This document shows positions 1 through 8,284 of a stretch of DNA of 64,000 nucleotides, piece by piece. Position 1 is the first letter of the stretch. Every line of letters starts with the position of its first letter. The notes under the pieces were generated by a model. It searched no databases. It was not told the DNA's origin and saw nothing but the letters and a program-made list of their open reading frames with translations. Made by a program: the position numbers and the translations under genes. The DNA is from Cyclobacterium sp. GTDB taxonomy: Bacteria > Bacteroidota > Bacteroidia > Cytophagales > Cyclobacteriaceae. The stretch lies in assembly GCF_014762705.1 (NCBI RefSeq), contig NZ_JABURL010000123.1, forward strand, positions 19,562-83,561, in the 5' to 3' direction.

Positions 1-2814
1 CCCGAAGAAGTCATTCGGGCCGGTGTCATGACAGAAAAAGAGGTGAATTCGATGTTGCTATACCTTAACCTCATGACATCGGACAGTACCCAGGACGAAA
101 AATTTGTATACAATTTTGCCGACATCAACATCCTGCCCGAGCTTAAGCGGATCGACGGAGTGGGCCGGGCTGAAATCATGGGAAACAGGGATTATGCCAT
201 GCGTATCTGGCTGAACCCGGACCGCATGGTGGCTTATAACCTAACCCCTCAGGATGTCAGTGAGGCCATACAAAGCCAAAACGTTGAAGCTGCTCCGGGG
301 AAATCGGGAATCAGTTCCGACCGGGATCCCCAGGCCCTGCAATATGTGCTCAAGTACACCGGGAAATTTAATACTCAGGAAGATTATGAAAACATCACCT
401 TAAAATCCCTGCCCGATGGCTCACTATTGAAAATTCGGGATGTGGCAGAAGTAGAATTCGATTCCGAAGACTACAATATGGTTTCCATGACTGACGGGCG
501 GCCTTCCGCCTCTATCATGATCAAACAGCGCCCCGGATCCAATGCCCGGGAGGTCATTCAAAACATCAAGGACAAGATGGAAGAACTTCAGGGATCTTCC
601 TTTCCACCGGGCATGAAATATAATATCTCCTATGATGTCTCCCGATTTTTGGATGCCTCCATTTCGGAAGTGGTGAAAACCTTGATCGAGGCATTTTTGC
701 TGGTATCATTTGTGGTGTTTATTTTCCTTCAAGATTGGAGGTCCACCCTTATCCCAGCCATAGCAGTGCCTGTCTCGCTTATTGGAACCTTCTTTTTTAT
801 GGGCCTTCTCGGATTCTCCATCAACATGCTGACCTTGTTTGCGATGGTACTGGCCATTGGCATAGTGGTGGACAATGCCATTGTCGTCGTGGAAGCCGTT
901 CACGTGAAGATGCACCAAAACGGAATGAACGCCAAAGAGGCTACCTTCGCAGCCATGAAGGAAATTGGAGGTGCGATCATCGCCATTACCCTGGTCATGT
1001 CCGCCGTATTCATACCGGTAAGTTTTCTTTCTGGTCCTGTAGGGATTTTTTACCGGCAATTCTCTCTTACGCTGGCCATCGCCATTGTCATTTCCGGGAT
1101 CAATGCCCTGACCCTTTCCCCGGCCTTATGCAGTTTGCTTTTGAAGCCTGTACATCACGAAAAAGGAAAAGGGCTGATGAGTCGTTTCTTTACGGCTTTC
1201 AACGAAAAATACGATGCTTTTTCGGGAAAATATGCCCATTTCATAGGAAAAACCGCAGGAAGAAAAGCACTTACTTTTGGCATTTTAATCCTGTTTTTTG
1301 TCCTTACCTATGGCATGACCTTTGTTTTGCCCACGGGCTTTATCCCTAACGAAGATCAGGGGATGATTTATGTCAATGTGACCACTCCTCCGGGTTCAAC
1401 CATGGACCGCACCCAACAGATAATGGATGATGTGCAAGCCTCCATCCTACCCTTTGAAGAGGTGGAAACCATCTCCACGCTGGCAGGATATAGCCTGCTT
1501 ACCGAAACTGCCGGTGCTTCCTATGGCATGGGCATGATCAACCTGGTCGGATGGGATGACCGGGAAGCGGATGTCAATGAATTGATCCAAAAATACCAGG
1601 AAAGAACCGACCACATCACAGGTGCCTCTATCCAGTTTTTTGGTCCGCCTCCAGTACCAGGTTTTGGTAATGCATCTGGATTTGAATTGCAAATGCAGGA
1701 CAAAACCGGAGGGGACCTGGAATTTACCGCCCAGACAGTAGACGATTTCCTTACAGCCATCAGACAAAGGCCGGAAATACAGGATGCCTTTACCAATTTT
1801 GACCCCTCATTCCCTCAGTATATCCTCAGGGTAGACCATGACAAGGCCGCCAAACTGGGGGTTGACGTCCGTGCTTCCATGCAGACGCTACAGAGTTTTA
1901 TAGGAAGTTATTACAGCTCCAATTTTATACAGTTTGGTCAGATGTACAAAGTCATGTTACAGGCCTCACCCGAATTCCGAACCAATCCGGAATCCCTGCT
2001 GAAAATGTACACCAAAAACAAGCAGGGAGAAATGGTCCCCTACTCTAATTTTGTGACCCTGGAACGGGTGTACGGTCCCGAGCAGCTGACCCGGTACAAC
2101 ATGTTTATATCCGCCATGGTCAATGGTGATGCCGCTCCAGGTTATTCCAGCGGAGATGCCATCCGGGCAGTAGAAGAAACCGCTGTTTCCATTCTTCCGA
2201 GAGGCTTTTCCATCGATTGGTCCGGTATGACCAGGGAACAAATCGCCTCCGGCAATCAGGCAGTGTACATATTTATTATTTGCCTCCTGTTTGTTTACCT
2301 GCTCCTTGCAGCCCAATACGAAAGCTATCTGCTTCCTTTGCCTGTAATCCTCTCTTTACCGGCCGGGGTATTCGGTTCCTTCCTTTTATTATACCTCACA
2401 GGCTTGGAAAACAATATTTATGCGCAGGTTTCCCTGATCATGCTGATCGGTCTGCTGGGTAAAAACGCCATTCTTATCATTGAGATTGCCGTTCAGTCCC
2501 GGCAAAAAGGCATGGGGATCCTGGCTTCAGCAAAACATGCGGCAGTAGAAAGGCTACGGCCCATCCTGATGACTTCATTCGCATTTATCAGCGGCCTGAT
2601 CCCACTTGCGCTTGCCAGCGGAGCGGGAGCTATAGGCAACCGAACCATTGGCACCGCAGCAGCAGGAGGAATGTTTATTGGAACTTTTGTCGGAATTATC
2701 CTCATTCCCGGACTATTCGTCGTGTTTGAATCCCTGGCTGCCTATTTCAAAAAGCAACCCGCACCGGTAGCTGAAGATCAAAGCGTTCCTTCAGGTAGTC
2801 TCAAAACTTCTTAA
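1..2814 (+). CDS. RND efflux pump inner-membrane permease (AcrB/HAE1 family), 5' end cut by window
   Basis: Proton-driven inner-membrane exporter subunit that forms a tripartite pump with a periplasmic adaptor and the outer-membrane channel encoded 17 bp downstream. The frame is open at base 1, and the first visible residues match the porter domain about 110 residues into the roughly 1,040-residue family, so the true start lies upstream. Visible are the TM1-6 block, with the TM4 motif IGIVVDNAIVVVEAVH, the second porter half, and the TM7-12 block with TM10 GKNAILIIEIA. The proton-relay Asp pair of AcrB (D407/D408) appears as Asp-Asn, while the TM10 Lys is kept. Substrate cannot be told from sequence; the adaptor gene is presumably just upstream. 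Family assignment is certain. Confidence 0.96.
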   Translation, partial: PEEVIRAGVMTEKEVNSMLLYLNLMTSDSTQDEKFVYNFADINILPELKRIDGVGRAEIMGNRDYAMRIWLNPDRMVAYNLTPQDVSEAIQSQNVEAAPGKSGISSDRDPQALQYVLKYTGKFNTQEDYENITLKSLPDGSLLKIRDVAEVEFDSEDYNMVSMTDGRPSASIMIKQRPGSNAREVIQNIKDKMEELQGSSFPPGMKYNISYDVSRFLDASISEVVKTLIEAFLLVSFVVFIFLQDWRSTLIPAIAVPVSLIGTFFFMGLLGFSINMLTLFAMVLAIGIVVDNAIVVVEAVHVKMHQNGMNAKEATFAAMKEIGGAIIAITLVMSAVFIPVSFLSGPVGIFYRQFSLTLAIAIVISGINALTLSPALCSLLLKPVHHEKGKGLMSRFFTAFNEKYDAFSGKYAHFIGKTAGRKALTFGILILFFVLTYGMTFVLPTGFIPNEDQGMIYVNVTTPPGSTMDRTQQIMDDVQASILPFEEVETISTLAGYSLLTETAGASYGMGMINLVGWDDREADVNELIQKYQERTDHITGASIQFFGPPPVPGFGNASGFELQMQDKTGGDLEFTAQTVDDFLTAIRQRPEIQDAFTNFDPSFPQYILRVDHDKAAKLGVDVRASMQTLQSFIGSYYSSNFIQFGQMYKVMLQASPEFRTNPESLLKMYTKNKQGEMVPYSNFVTLERVYGPEQLTRYNMFISAMVNGDAAPGYSSGDAIRAVEETAVSILPRGFSIDWSGMTREQIASGNQAVYIFIICLLFVYLLLAAQYESYLLPLPVILSLPAGVFGSFLLLYLTGLENNIYAQVSLIMLIGLLGKNAILIIEIAVQSRQKGMGILASAKHAAVERLRPILMTSFAFISGLIPLALASGAGAIGNRTIGTAAAGGMFIGTFVGIILIPGLFVVFESLAAYFKKQPAPVAEDQSVPSGSLKTS

Positions 2815-2831
2815 AGTCAATTCCCTATTCT

Positions 2832-4289
2832 ATGAATACCAAACAATCAAGATACCTGTTATTCTTTATTTTGCTTGGAATGGGTCTCTATTCCTGCAAA
2901 ATACCGCAACATGTGACAGATGAACACATCAGCCCGCCGGAATCCTATCCCGAATCCCTGGCTTCTCCAGCGGATAGTACCAAACTGGCACTGACCCGGT
3001 GGGAGGCCTTTTTTGGTGACCCGCAACTACAGGCCCTGATAAAAAACGGTTTGGAAAACAACCAGGATTTGGCCAAAACACTGATGCAGATCCGAATTGC
3101 CAGAGCGGCCATGAGCCGGGCAAAAATGGGCCAATTGCCTGAAATCAATCTTGAGGCCGGAGCAGGAATCCGGAAATTCGGCGACTATACCATGGACGGG
3201 GTCGGAAACGACGACACCAACCGTTCCCCCACCGTTCCGGAAGACAAACGTATTCCGGTGCCCTATAAGGATTTTATTCTGGGAGCGGCATTTAATTGGG
3301 AGCTGGATATCTGGGGAAAACTCAATATGAAAAAAAAGCAGGCTTTGTCCAGGTATCTGGCTTCAGAAGAAATGAGTAACCTGACAAAGACCTGGTTGAT
3401 AGCGGAAATTGCCAATACCTATTACACCGTAGTGGGCCTGGATGAAGAAATAGAAACGCTGCTTTCCAATATCGCCTTCCAGGAACAGGCATTCGAATTG
3501 GGAAAAAGCTTGAAAAATGCCGGTCAGGAAAGCCAATTGTCGATCGATCAGTTTGAAGCCCTGATGCTCAACTCCAAGGGCCTTTTGGTCAGGAAACGCA
3601 GGGAACTGAGACAGGCAGAATTGAACCTGGCTTACCTCACCGGGGGCTATCCGGAAGCCATATCCCGGCAGTCTTTGTCAGAAGTGGACATTTTTCCGGA
3701 TGCCCTTCAGCTGGGTCTGCCATCGGATCTGTTAAGGATGAGACCGGATATCCGGGCAGCCGAACAAACCCTTAAAGCCAATAACCTGGAAGTGGGAATC
3801 GCCAGAACGGCATTTTTCCCTACTTTTAACCTGTACGGCATGGCCGGATTCAATGCTTTTGAATTCAGCAAGCTCTTTCTGAACCCGGCCTCAACAGTAC
3901 ACCAGTTAGGGGGAGGCCTGGTGGCACCGGTATTCAACAGAAACAGGATCAAGGCTGCTTATGAAAGCGCCAGGGCCCGGCAAAAGATAGCCTTGTATGA
4001 CTATGAACAAACCGTTCTCAATGGTTATTTGGAAGTGCTGGGGCTGGTCAATAATTACACCACCTATCAGGAAGAACTCGAGTTGAAAACCAATGAGGTA
4101 TTGGTGCAGCGGAGGTCTGTGGACAATGCCAATACCATGTTTAAGGTAGGATATGCAGACTACCTGGATGTGATCAATAGCCAGTCCAATGCCCTTTCTT
4201 CCGAGCTGGACTATATCAACCTAAAAGTGCAACAACTACAAAATATCACCAGTTTGTACAGGGCCCTGGGCGGGGGCTGGCAGCAATAA
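2832..4289 (+). CDS. RND efflux system outer-membrane channel lipoprotein (NodT/OprM, TolC family)
   Basis: Outer-membrane/periplasmic tunnel protein of 485 residues that completes the tripartite efflux pump with the permease gene 17 bp upstream. It has a short hydrophobic signal peptide ending in the lipobox LYSC, so it is probably lipid-anchored like OprM. Two TolC-type repeats of coiled-coil helices follow, with typical stretches such as LPSDLLRMRPDIRAAEQ near residue 295 and the C-terminal VGYADYLDVINSQ. The length is normal for the NodT family. It is the last gene of the efflux operon: a strong rho-independent terminator lies 80 bp downstream. Confidence 0.95.
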   Translation: MNTKQSRYLLFFILLGMGLYSCKIPQHVTDEHISPPESYPESLASPADSTKLALTRWEAFFGDPQLQALIKNGLENNQDLAKTLMQIRIARAAMSRAKMGQLPEINLEAGAGIRKFGDYTMDGVGNDDTNRSPTVPEDKRIPVPYKDFILGAAFNWELDIWGKLNMKKKQALSRYLASEEMSNLTKTWLIAEIANTYYTVVGLDEEIETLLSNIAFQEQAFELGKSLKNAGQESQLSIDQFEALMLNSKGLLVRKRRELRQAELNLAYLTGGYPEAISRQSLSEVDIFPDALQLGLPSDLLRMRPDIRAAEQTLKANNLEVGIARTAFFPTFNLYGMAGFNAFEFSKLFLNPASTVHQLGGGLVAPVFNRNRIKAAYESARARQKIALYDYEQTVLNGYLEVLGLVNNYTTYQEELELKTNEVLVQRRSVDNANTMFKVGYADYLDVINSQSNALSSELDYINLKVQQLQNITSLYRALGGGWQQ

Positions 4290-4365
4290 GCCTACTCTGC
4301 GAAGAGGCACATGAATAACAGGTAGGCAGTATGGTTACCGAAAAATTACTCCTACACATAGCAGG

Positions 4366-4402
4366 AAAAAATCCTGCCGGATAATGCCGGCAGGATTTTT
4401 TT
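4366..4402 (+). terminator. Rho-independent terminator of the RND efflux operon
   Basis: Perfect 10-bp GC-rich stem (4371-4380 with 4387-4396) with a 6-nt loop, extended by five A:T pairs and followed by a run of seven T. It closes the efflux operon and marks the border to the AT-rich accessory stretch. Confidence 0.92.
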
Positions 4403-4658
4403 GTCCTTTTCCCCAGGAAGGGGATGCAATCATTTAAATTCCGCCAAGCAATCCGGGAAGATAAAGCTGAATTTTTTAGTGGATAACAGACAATTGCAGT
4501 ACTTCCTTTGACTGAATAAAGTTTTGATACCAGCATTCCCGATGATTTTAAAGAAATAATTAATAATATTAAACCCTGACTAAAAGTTGATTTTGTGAGG
4601 GATATCCAACTGGATTTTGTAAGCTATCCCTGATTATGTCAGGGTTATAATATGTTAT
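4403..4658. promoter_or_regulatory. AT-rich leader with nested inverted repeats before a Crp/Fnr gene
   Basis: No gene is seen in this stretch. Two nested inverted repeats precede the regulator at 4659: AACCCTGAC (4572-4580) pairs with GTCAGGGTT (4638-4646), and inside it AGGGATA (4598-4604) pairs with TATCCCT (4625-4631). The arrangement is suited either to an operator for a dimeric regulator or to a leader hairpin ending 12 bp before the start codon. Which of these it is cannot be decided by reading. Confidence 0.45.
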
Positions 4659-5156
4659 ATGCCATTAGAAAAAATAATTTCCGTGAAAGAAATAACAATT
4701 AAAAAGGGTGAAACAATACAGCGAAGTGGAGAGATTGGAACAAAAGTATATCATGTAAAATCTGGACTATTACGCAGCTATTCTATTGATAAAAATGGCA
4801 AGGAAAATATTTTCATGTTTGCACCTGAAGGATGGGTTATTGCAGACACTTGCGAACCTGAATCAAAATCAACTCTTTTTATAGATGCATTAGAAGATTC
4901 CACTGTTATTGAATTCAAAAAAGACCTCGAACGAGAAAAACAGAATGTTGGAGCGATCACAAAAAGGTTGAATGCAATGCAAAATCGAATCATGATGCTA
5001 ATTAGCACAAACGCCATTGAACGTTATGAGTACTTCATTCAAACCTATCCCAATATTGTCCAGCGTGTTCCTCAACACATGATTGCTTCATATATTGGTG
5101 TGAATCCTGAAACATTAAGCGCTGCCAAAGCAAAACGCCTGAAGAAAAGCAGTTAA
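4659..5156 (+). CDS. Crp/Fnr family transcriptional regulator
   Basis: Cytoplasmic cyclic-nucleotide-binding-fold regulator of 165 residues. The beta-roll domain covers about residues 1-85 (KKGETIQRSGE..KVYHVKSG) and a long dimerisation helix follows. The C-terminal part, from RVPQHMIASYIGVNPETLS, is the winged-helix start typical of Bacteroidetes Crp-like proteins. The recognition-helix end reads LSAAKAKRLKKSS instead of the usual LSRxR pattern seen in the neighbour at 6434, so DNA contacts may differ. It is shorter than the usual 185-195 residues. It sits in an AT-rich stretch after nested inverted repeats that could be its own operator. No ligand can be inferred. Confidence 0.85.
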   Translation: MPLEKIISVKEITIKKGETIQRSGEIGTKVYHVKSGLLRSYSIDKNGKENIFMFAPEGWVIADTCEPESKSTLFIDALEDSTVIEFKKDLEREKQNVGAITKRLNAMQNRIMMLISTNAIERYEYFIQTYPNIVQRVPQHMIASYIGVNPETLSAAKAKRLKKSS

Positions 5157-5200
5157 TTCATTTCTTATGAAATCATAATGGATAGGTTTTACCCTAGAAT

Positions 5201-5208
5201 TAACTTTG
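5201..5208 (+). promoter_or_regulatory. Bacteroidetes -7 element before the membrane-protein gene
   Basis: TAACTTTG matches the TAnnTTTG -7 consensus and lies 29 bp before the start codon at 5238. No clear TTTG box is seen 19 bp upstream, so this is a half match. Confidence 0.4.
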
Positions 5209-5237
5209 CACTTCAGTAAAACAATATCAAAATAGAA

Positions 5238-5687
5238 ATGAAAAATTTATTAAAAGTATCAGCTGTACTTTGGATCATTTGGGGACTTATACACGTTTTG
5301 GCAGGAGTAATGACAATGAAAGGAATATTGACCAATGACATTGCTTCGTCAGTTGCAGGAATTGCTGATGCCGTGGACTCTGAATCGTTGCAAATGAACT
5401 ACCCAAAAGCAGCAGGTGCAGTAATCGGACAACACGGATTTAACTTACTTTGGATTGGATTGGTAACACTCATAAGTGCTTTCTTTATTTGGAAAGGAAA
5501 TAAAAATGCAATTTTTCTTGCTGCAATTTGTGGTGGTTTAGCTGATTTAGGCTATTTCCTATTTATGGATTTAGGCGAATATGTAAATTTTATGCCTGGA
5601 ACCGTAATGACTATAGTTTCATCTTTAGCAATAATTACATCCTTTTATGCTTATTCTAAAAGCAGGAAACTAAATACATCCGAATAA
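5238..5687 (+). CDS. Small four-helix membrane protein of unknown function
   Basis: A 149-residue hydrophobic protein with four predicted membrane segments, at about residues 5-27, 65-87, 92-110 and 118-140. I do not recognise a named family; the length and WGLIHVLAG opening resemble small uncharacterised inner-membrane proteins of Bacteroidetes. It lies 81 bp after the Crp/Fnr gene. A match to the -7 element TAnnTTTG sits at 5201-5208, so it probably has its own promoter. It may be controlled by the neighbouring regulator, but that is only context. Confidence 0.75.
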   Translation: MKNLLKVSAVLWIIWGLIHVLAGVMTMKGILTNDIASSVAGIADAVDSESLQMNYPKAAGAVIGQHGFNLLWIGLVTLISAFFIWKGNKNAIFLAAICGGLADLGYFLFMDLGEYVNFMPGTVMTIVSSLAIITSFYAYSKSRKLNTSE

Positions 5688-5713
5688 AAAACGGCATACA
5701 ATCGAGTAGCCTG

Positions 5714-5735
5714 ACCTGAGCCAAATGGCTCAGGT
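5714..5735 (+). other. 9-bp hairpin just upstream of the group II intron boundary
   Basis: Perfect stem ACCTGAGCC/GGCTCAGGT with an AAAT loop, 22 bp before the intron's GTGCGAC end. Some bacterial group II introns insert behind stem-loops, so the hairpin may be part of the original target. No T-run follows, so it is not a clear terminator. Confidence 0.5.
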
Positions 5736-5756
5736 TGAGGCTCTCACACCACCAAG

Positions 5757-6310
5757 GTGCGACAAGAAGTCGCTTTGATAACTGTTTAACGTTCCATGAA
5801 CGATTAAACCTTGTGTTCCATCACAAGTAGCCTATGGACACGTGCATTTCTGGTAACGGAATTGTGCGAAGCTATCCGGACAATATAGCCCGTAAAGAGA
5901 TTCTGCTAAGAATGTCTGTTGCGCACCAACGTCAGGTGCGGGGGAGTATTGGGTATGGTCAACATACGTGAACTGCTGATAAATGTCGTGACGTGTAGAC
6001 AGCGAAAGACGTTGACAGGCTGTGACTAAAGCGGTCTGCCTGGCAGGCTTTGCGGTGTCTGCTACATGGATTTCAATTTTCCCGGCAAAGAGGCAGGATC
6101 AAAACCCTCCTATCATCTAATCGTAACTTGGTAAGTACTCCGAGACAGCTTGCCCCAACACCTCCTGGCGATCCCCAAGCTAAGGGATACAGAAATTCGG
6201 CACAGGCTACTGATGGGGATTAGTACAGGCTTTCACCCGTTGGAACGGTCAACTTTTTGACCTATATTCACCATTCAAGGCACACACATTGGCTTGAGTA
6301 CAGCGGGAAG
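5757..6310 (+). mobile_element. 3'-truncated group II intron (domains I-III only)
   Basis: There is no gene between 5688 and 6433. The block starts with the group II 5' consensus GTGCGAC, whose bases fold into GCGAC/GTCGC (5759-5763 with 5769-5773), and continues with stretches typical of domain I of Bacteroidetes introns, such as CTGGTAACGG, ACATACGTGAACTGCT and GACAGCGAAAG...TTGACAGGCTGTG. It ends near ACATTGGCTTGAGT, where domain III normally passes into domain IV. No reverse-transcriptase ORF follows, and no domain V hairpin is found before the next gene. The 3' border is approximate. The identification rests on remembered intron sequence patterns, not on a search. Confidence 0.65.
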
Positions 6311-6343
6311 GAAGCGAATAAAATAAATTTAGTATATTAAATG

Positions 6344-6405
6344 AAGTTCGGGAAAGCCGGGGGATTGGGCTCCGAAAACCCCCACAGCACCCAAGCCCGA
6401 ACCTT
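6344..6405. repeat. Imperfect palindromic element before the second Crp/Fnr gene
   Basis: AAGTTCGGG (6344-6352) faces CCCGAACCTT (6396-6405) with one bulge, and inside it GGGGG (6359-6363) faces CCCCC (6379-6383). It is markedly GC-rich in an AT-rich setting, which suggests a dispersed repeat remnant rather than native leader sequence. It does not resemble group II intron domain V. Confidence 0.5.
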
Positions 6406-6433
6406 GCCATTAATTTGGAAAATATAAAAACAA

Positions 6434-7015
6434 ATGGAAAAATTACTCTTTGATTTCATCTCAAAATATATCACCCTCACAGCGGATGAAGAAAAAGCTT
6501 TAATAGACCTAAATATCTTTCGTTCTTTTAAAAAAGGAACTTTACTGTTAGCGGAGGGACAAAAGTCGAACAATGGTTATTTTGTATTAAAAGGCTGCAT
6601 TCGAATCTATTATATGATTGATGGAGAGGAGAAAACAACCGCTTTTTATACCGAAATGGAAGGTTTTACCCCTCCAGGTGTGGTGGACAAAAAGCCATCG
6701 AAGTTCTATGTTTCCTGTGTCGAGGACTCGATTCTTACCATTTCTGACCCTAGTATGGAAGAAGAGATTTTCCAAAAATTTCCAAAATTTGAAACAATGT
6801 GCCGGGTTTTATCGGAAGAGCTTCTGGTAAAGCAACAGCTTGATTTTGATACCTTTAAAACCTCATCCCCTGAGCAGCGTTACCTTAAACTTTTAGAAAA
6901 TCGCCCCGATTTGATTCAGCGTGTTCCGCAATATCAATTAGCAAGTTTTTTGGGTATTAAACCGCAATCTTTGAGCAGGTTACGTGCAAGAGTACTTGAA
7001 AAAAATAAGAGATAA
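6434..7015 (+). CDS. Crp/Fnr family transcriptional regulator
   Basis: Cytoplasmic regulator of 193 residues, the normal size for the family. The cyclic-nucleotide-binding beta-roll spans about residues 20-120 (FKKGTLLLAEGQKSNNGYFVL). The winged helix-turn-helix at the C-terminus carries RVPQYQLASFLGIKPQSLSR, the pattern of Bacteroidetes Crp-like proteins that sense stress or redox signals by means not readable here. It is paired in the same direction with the shorter Crp-like gene at 4659, but the group II intron fragment and a palindromic element lie between them. The gene downstream, an exported barrel protein, is a possible target. Confidence 0.88.
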   Translation: MEKLLFDFISKYITLTADEEKALIDLNIFRSFKKGTLLLAEGQKSNNGYFVLKGCIRIYYMIDGEEKTTAFYTEMEGFTPPGVVDKKPSKFYVSCVEDSILTISDPSMEEEIFQKFPKFETMCRVLSEELLVKQQLDFDTFKTSSPEQRYLKLLENRPDLIQRVPQYQLASFLGIKPQSLSRLRARVLEKNKR

Positions 7016-7062
7016 AATCCCTTTCTTAACTTAAGTGAACGATTATCGGTTTCGCACTCCCC

Positions 7063-7070
7063 TATTTTTG
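7063..7070 (+). promoter_or_regulatory. Bacteroidetes -7 element before the barrel-protein gene
   Basis: TATTTTTG matches TAnnTTTG and lies 29 bp before the ATG at 7100, the expected distance. No good -33 box is seen. Confidence 0.4.
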
Positions 7071-7099
7071 TCATATCGTTTTACATTAACTAAACAGAT

Positions 7100-7720
7100 A
7101 TGCAAAAGAAATTTTTATGGATTGGAATTGTTTTAGCTTTGACAAGCAGTTTTAAGGTCAATGCACAATACTCTATGCAGGATAGCAATTCCAAAAGATA
7201 TTTTATTGGAAGTACATTTTTCGTCCTGGGAAATTTCGTTGAGAGCAACCAACCTGATTTTGCTCAGCTTAATTTTGGCTACCGCATCACAGAAAAGAAT
7301 GTGGTATCCCTAGAGCTAAAAACCTGGAAATACGCCTGGTCCCTGGGTATTCCCTATGGAGATTCTTATGAAGCACCGGAAGAAAAGTTTCCCGGCTACA
7401 TCAGAGAATATGGCTTTGCAGTAGCTTATCAGCGATTCTTGTGGAAGGGCCTTTATGCTGGAGTTCACGTAATGAATGCCTGGCAAAGCTTTGTTGACGA
7501 GGACAACCAGAAAATTGGTAAGGGCTTTCAGATTTTCAACACCTATAGAGTGGGCTATCACATTAAACTATTTAGAAACAGAATATTTATAGAACCATCT
7601 TTAGCTATTACGCATCGTCCGTACCACACAAAAATGCCTGATTCCTTTAAACAACTTGATGACAAAAATTCAAAATTCTTTTTCGGAGAACCGGGTCTGC
7701 ATTTTGGGTTTAATTTTTAA
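7100..7720 (+). CDS. Exported protein, probable outer-membrane beta-barrel, function unknown
   Basis: A 206-residue protein with a cleavable signal peptide (about residues 1-22, ending VNAQ). The rest alternates polar and aromatic residues in short strands (FGYRITEKNVVSLELKTW, YGFAVAYQRFLWKGLYAGV) and ends in the aromatic GFNF typical of outer-membrane barrels. I do not recognise a specific family. It is followed after 3 bp by a small lipoprotein, so the two are likely co-transcribed. It lies within the AT-rich accessory stretch, directly behind a Crp/Fnr regulator. Confidence 0.75.
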   Translation: MQKKFLWIGIVLALTSSFKVNAQYSMQDSNSKRYFIGSTFFVLGNFVESNQPDFAQLNFGYRITEKNVVSLELKTWKYAWSLGIPYGDSYEAPEEKFPGYIREYGFAVAYQRFLWKGLYAGVHVMNAWQSFVDEDNQKIGKGFQIFNTYRVGYHIKLFRNRIFIEPSLAITHRPYHTKMPDSFKQLDDKNSKFFFGEPGLHFGFNF

Positions 7721-7723
7721 TCG

Positions 7724-8092
7724 ATGAAAACTATCCTGAATCTAACAAAATCAGTCATTTTCGTATTCTCATTCGCACTAATTTCATGCGAAAAAGAAGA
7801 CCCCCATTTCTCACCTACAAATTTGTGCGAAGTACAAAACCCCGTACAGGAAGTAGAATGGCTAAAAAATGCCATTGATGAAGTGCGTAGTGATGAATAC
7901 TCCTATTATTCCACGGCTTTGTATCAAGGTGAAAGGGTCTTCTTCTATGGAAATTGCGACCCACTGATCAATTATGCATCATTCATTAGAAACTGTGCCG
8001 GCGATAATTTAGGAAATACAGAGGAGCTTTATAATAGACTTTCAGAAATAAATGTGCTATGGAAACACGAAAACTCAAAATGTATTTTTTAA
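7724..8092 (+). CDS. Small lipoprotein of unknown function
   Basis: A 122-residue protein whose signal peptide ends in the lipobox LISC followed by EKED. The mature part is short and has several cysteines (FYGNCDPLINYASFIRNCAG and a C-terminal KCIF) that could form disulfides. It starts 3 bp after the barrel-protein gene and is therefore probably translated from the same message. No family recognised. The AT-rich accessory stretch ends soon after it. Confidence 0.72.
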   Translation: MKTILNLTKSVIFVFSFALISCEKEDPHFSPTNLCEVQNPVQEVEWLKNAIDEVRSDEYSYYSTALYQGERVFFYGNCDPLINYASFIRNCAGDNLGNTEELYNRLSEINVLWKHENSKCIF

Positions 8093-8284
8093 TACAATCA
8101 TTTACCCCAAATAATCAATAGTTTAATGTTTAATAGGTCCAATATTAATTGTATTAATAATGATAGGGTATAAAAATTAAAACCTTCGAAAAAGTCGATG
8201 GACTTGAGAATATGTATGCTAGCCGGCTCAGAAAAAGGGATCTGCAACTAAGCACTGAAAGGGATTCAGTTTTCTCAATCCGGA

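Noticed and set aside
735..1349. 204-codon plus-strand frame inside the RND permease
   Set aside because: Alternate frame of an uninterrupted permease sequence; rich in His, Arg and Cys as out-of-frame reading gives.
6344..6405. Palindrome considered as domain V of the group II intron
   Set aside because: Domain V has a short fixed 34-nt form with a GAAA-type loop and a catalytic AGC/CGC triad; this element is longer and lacks them.
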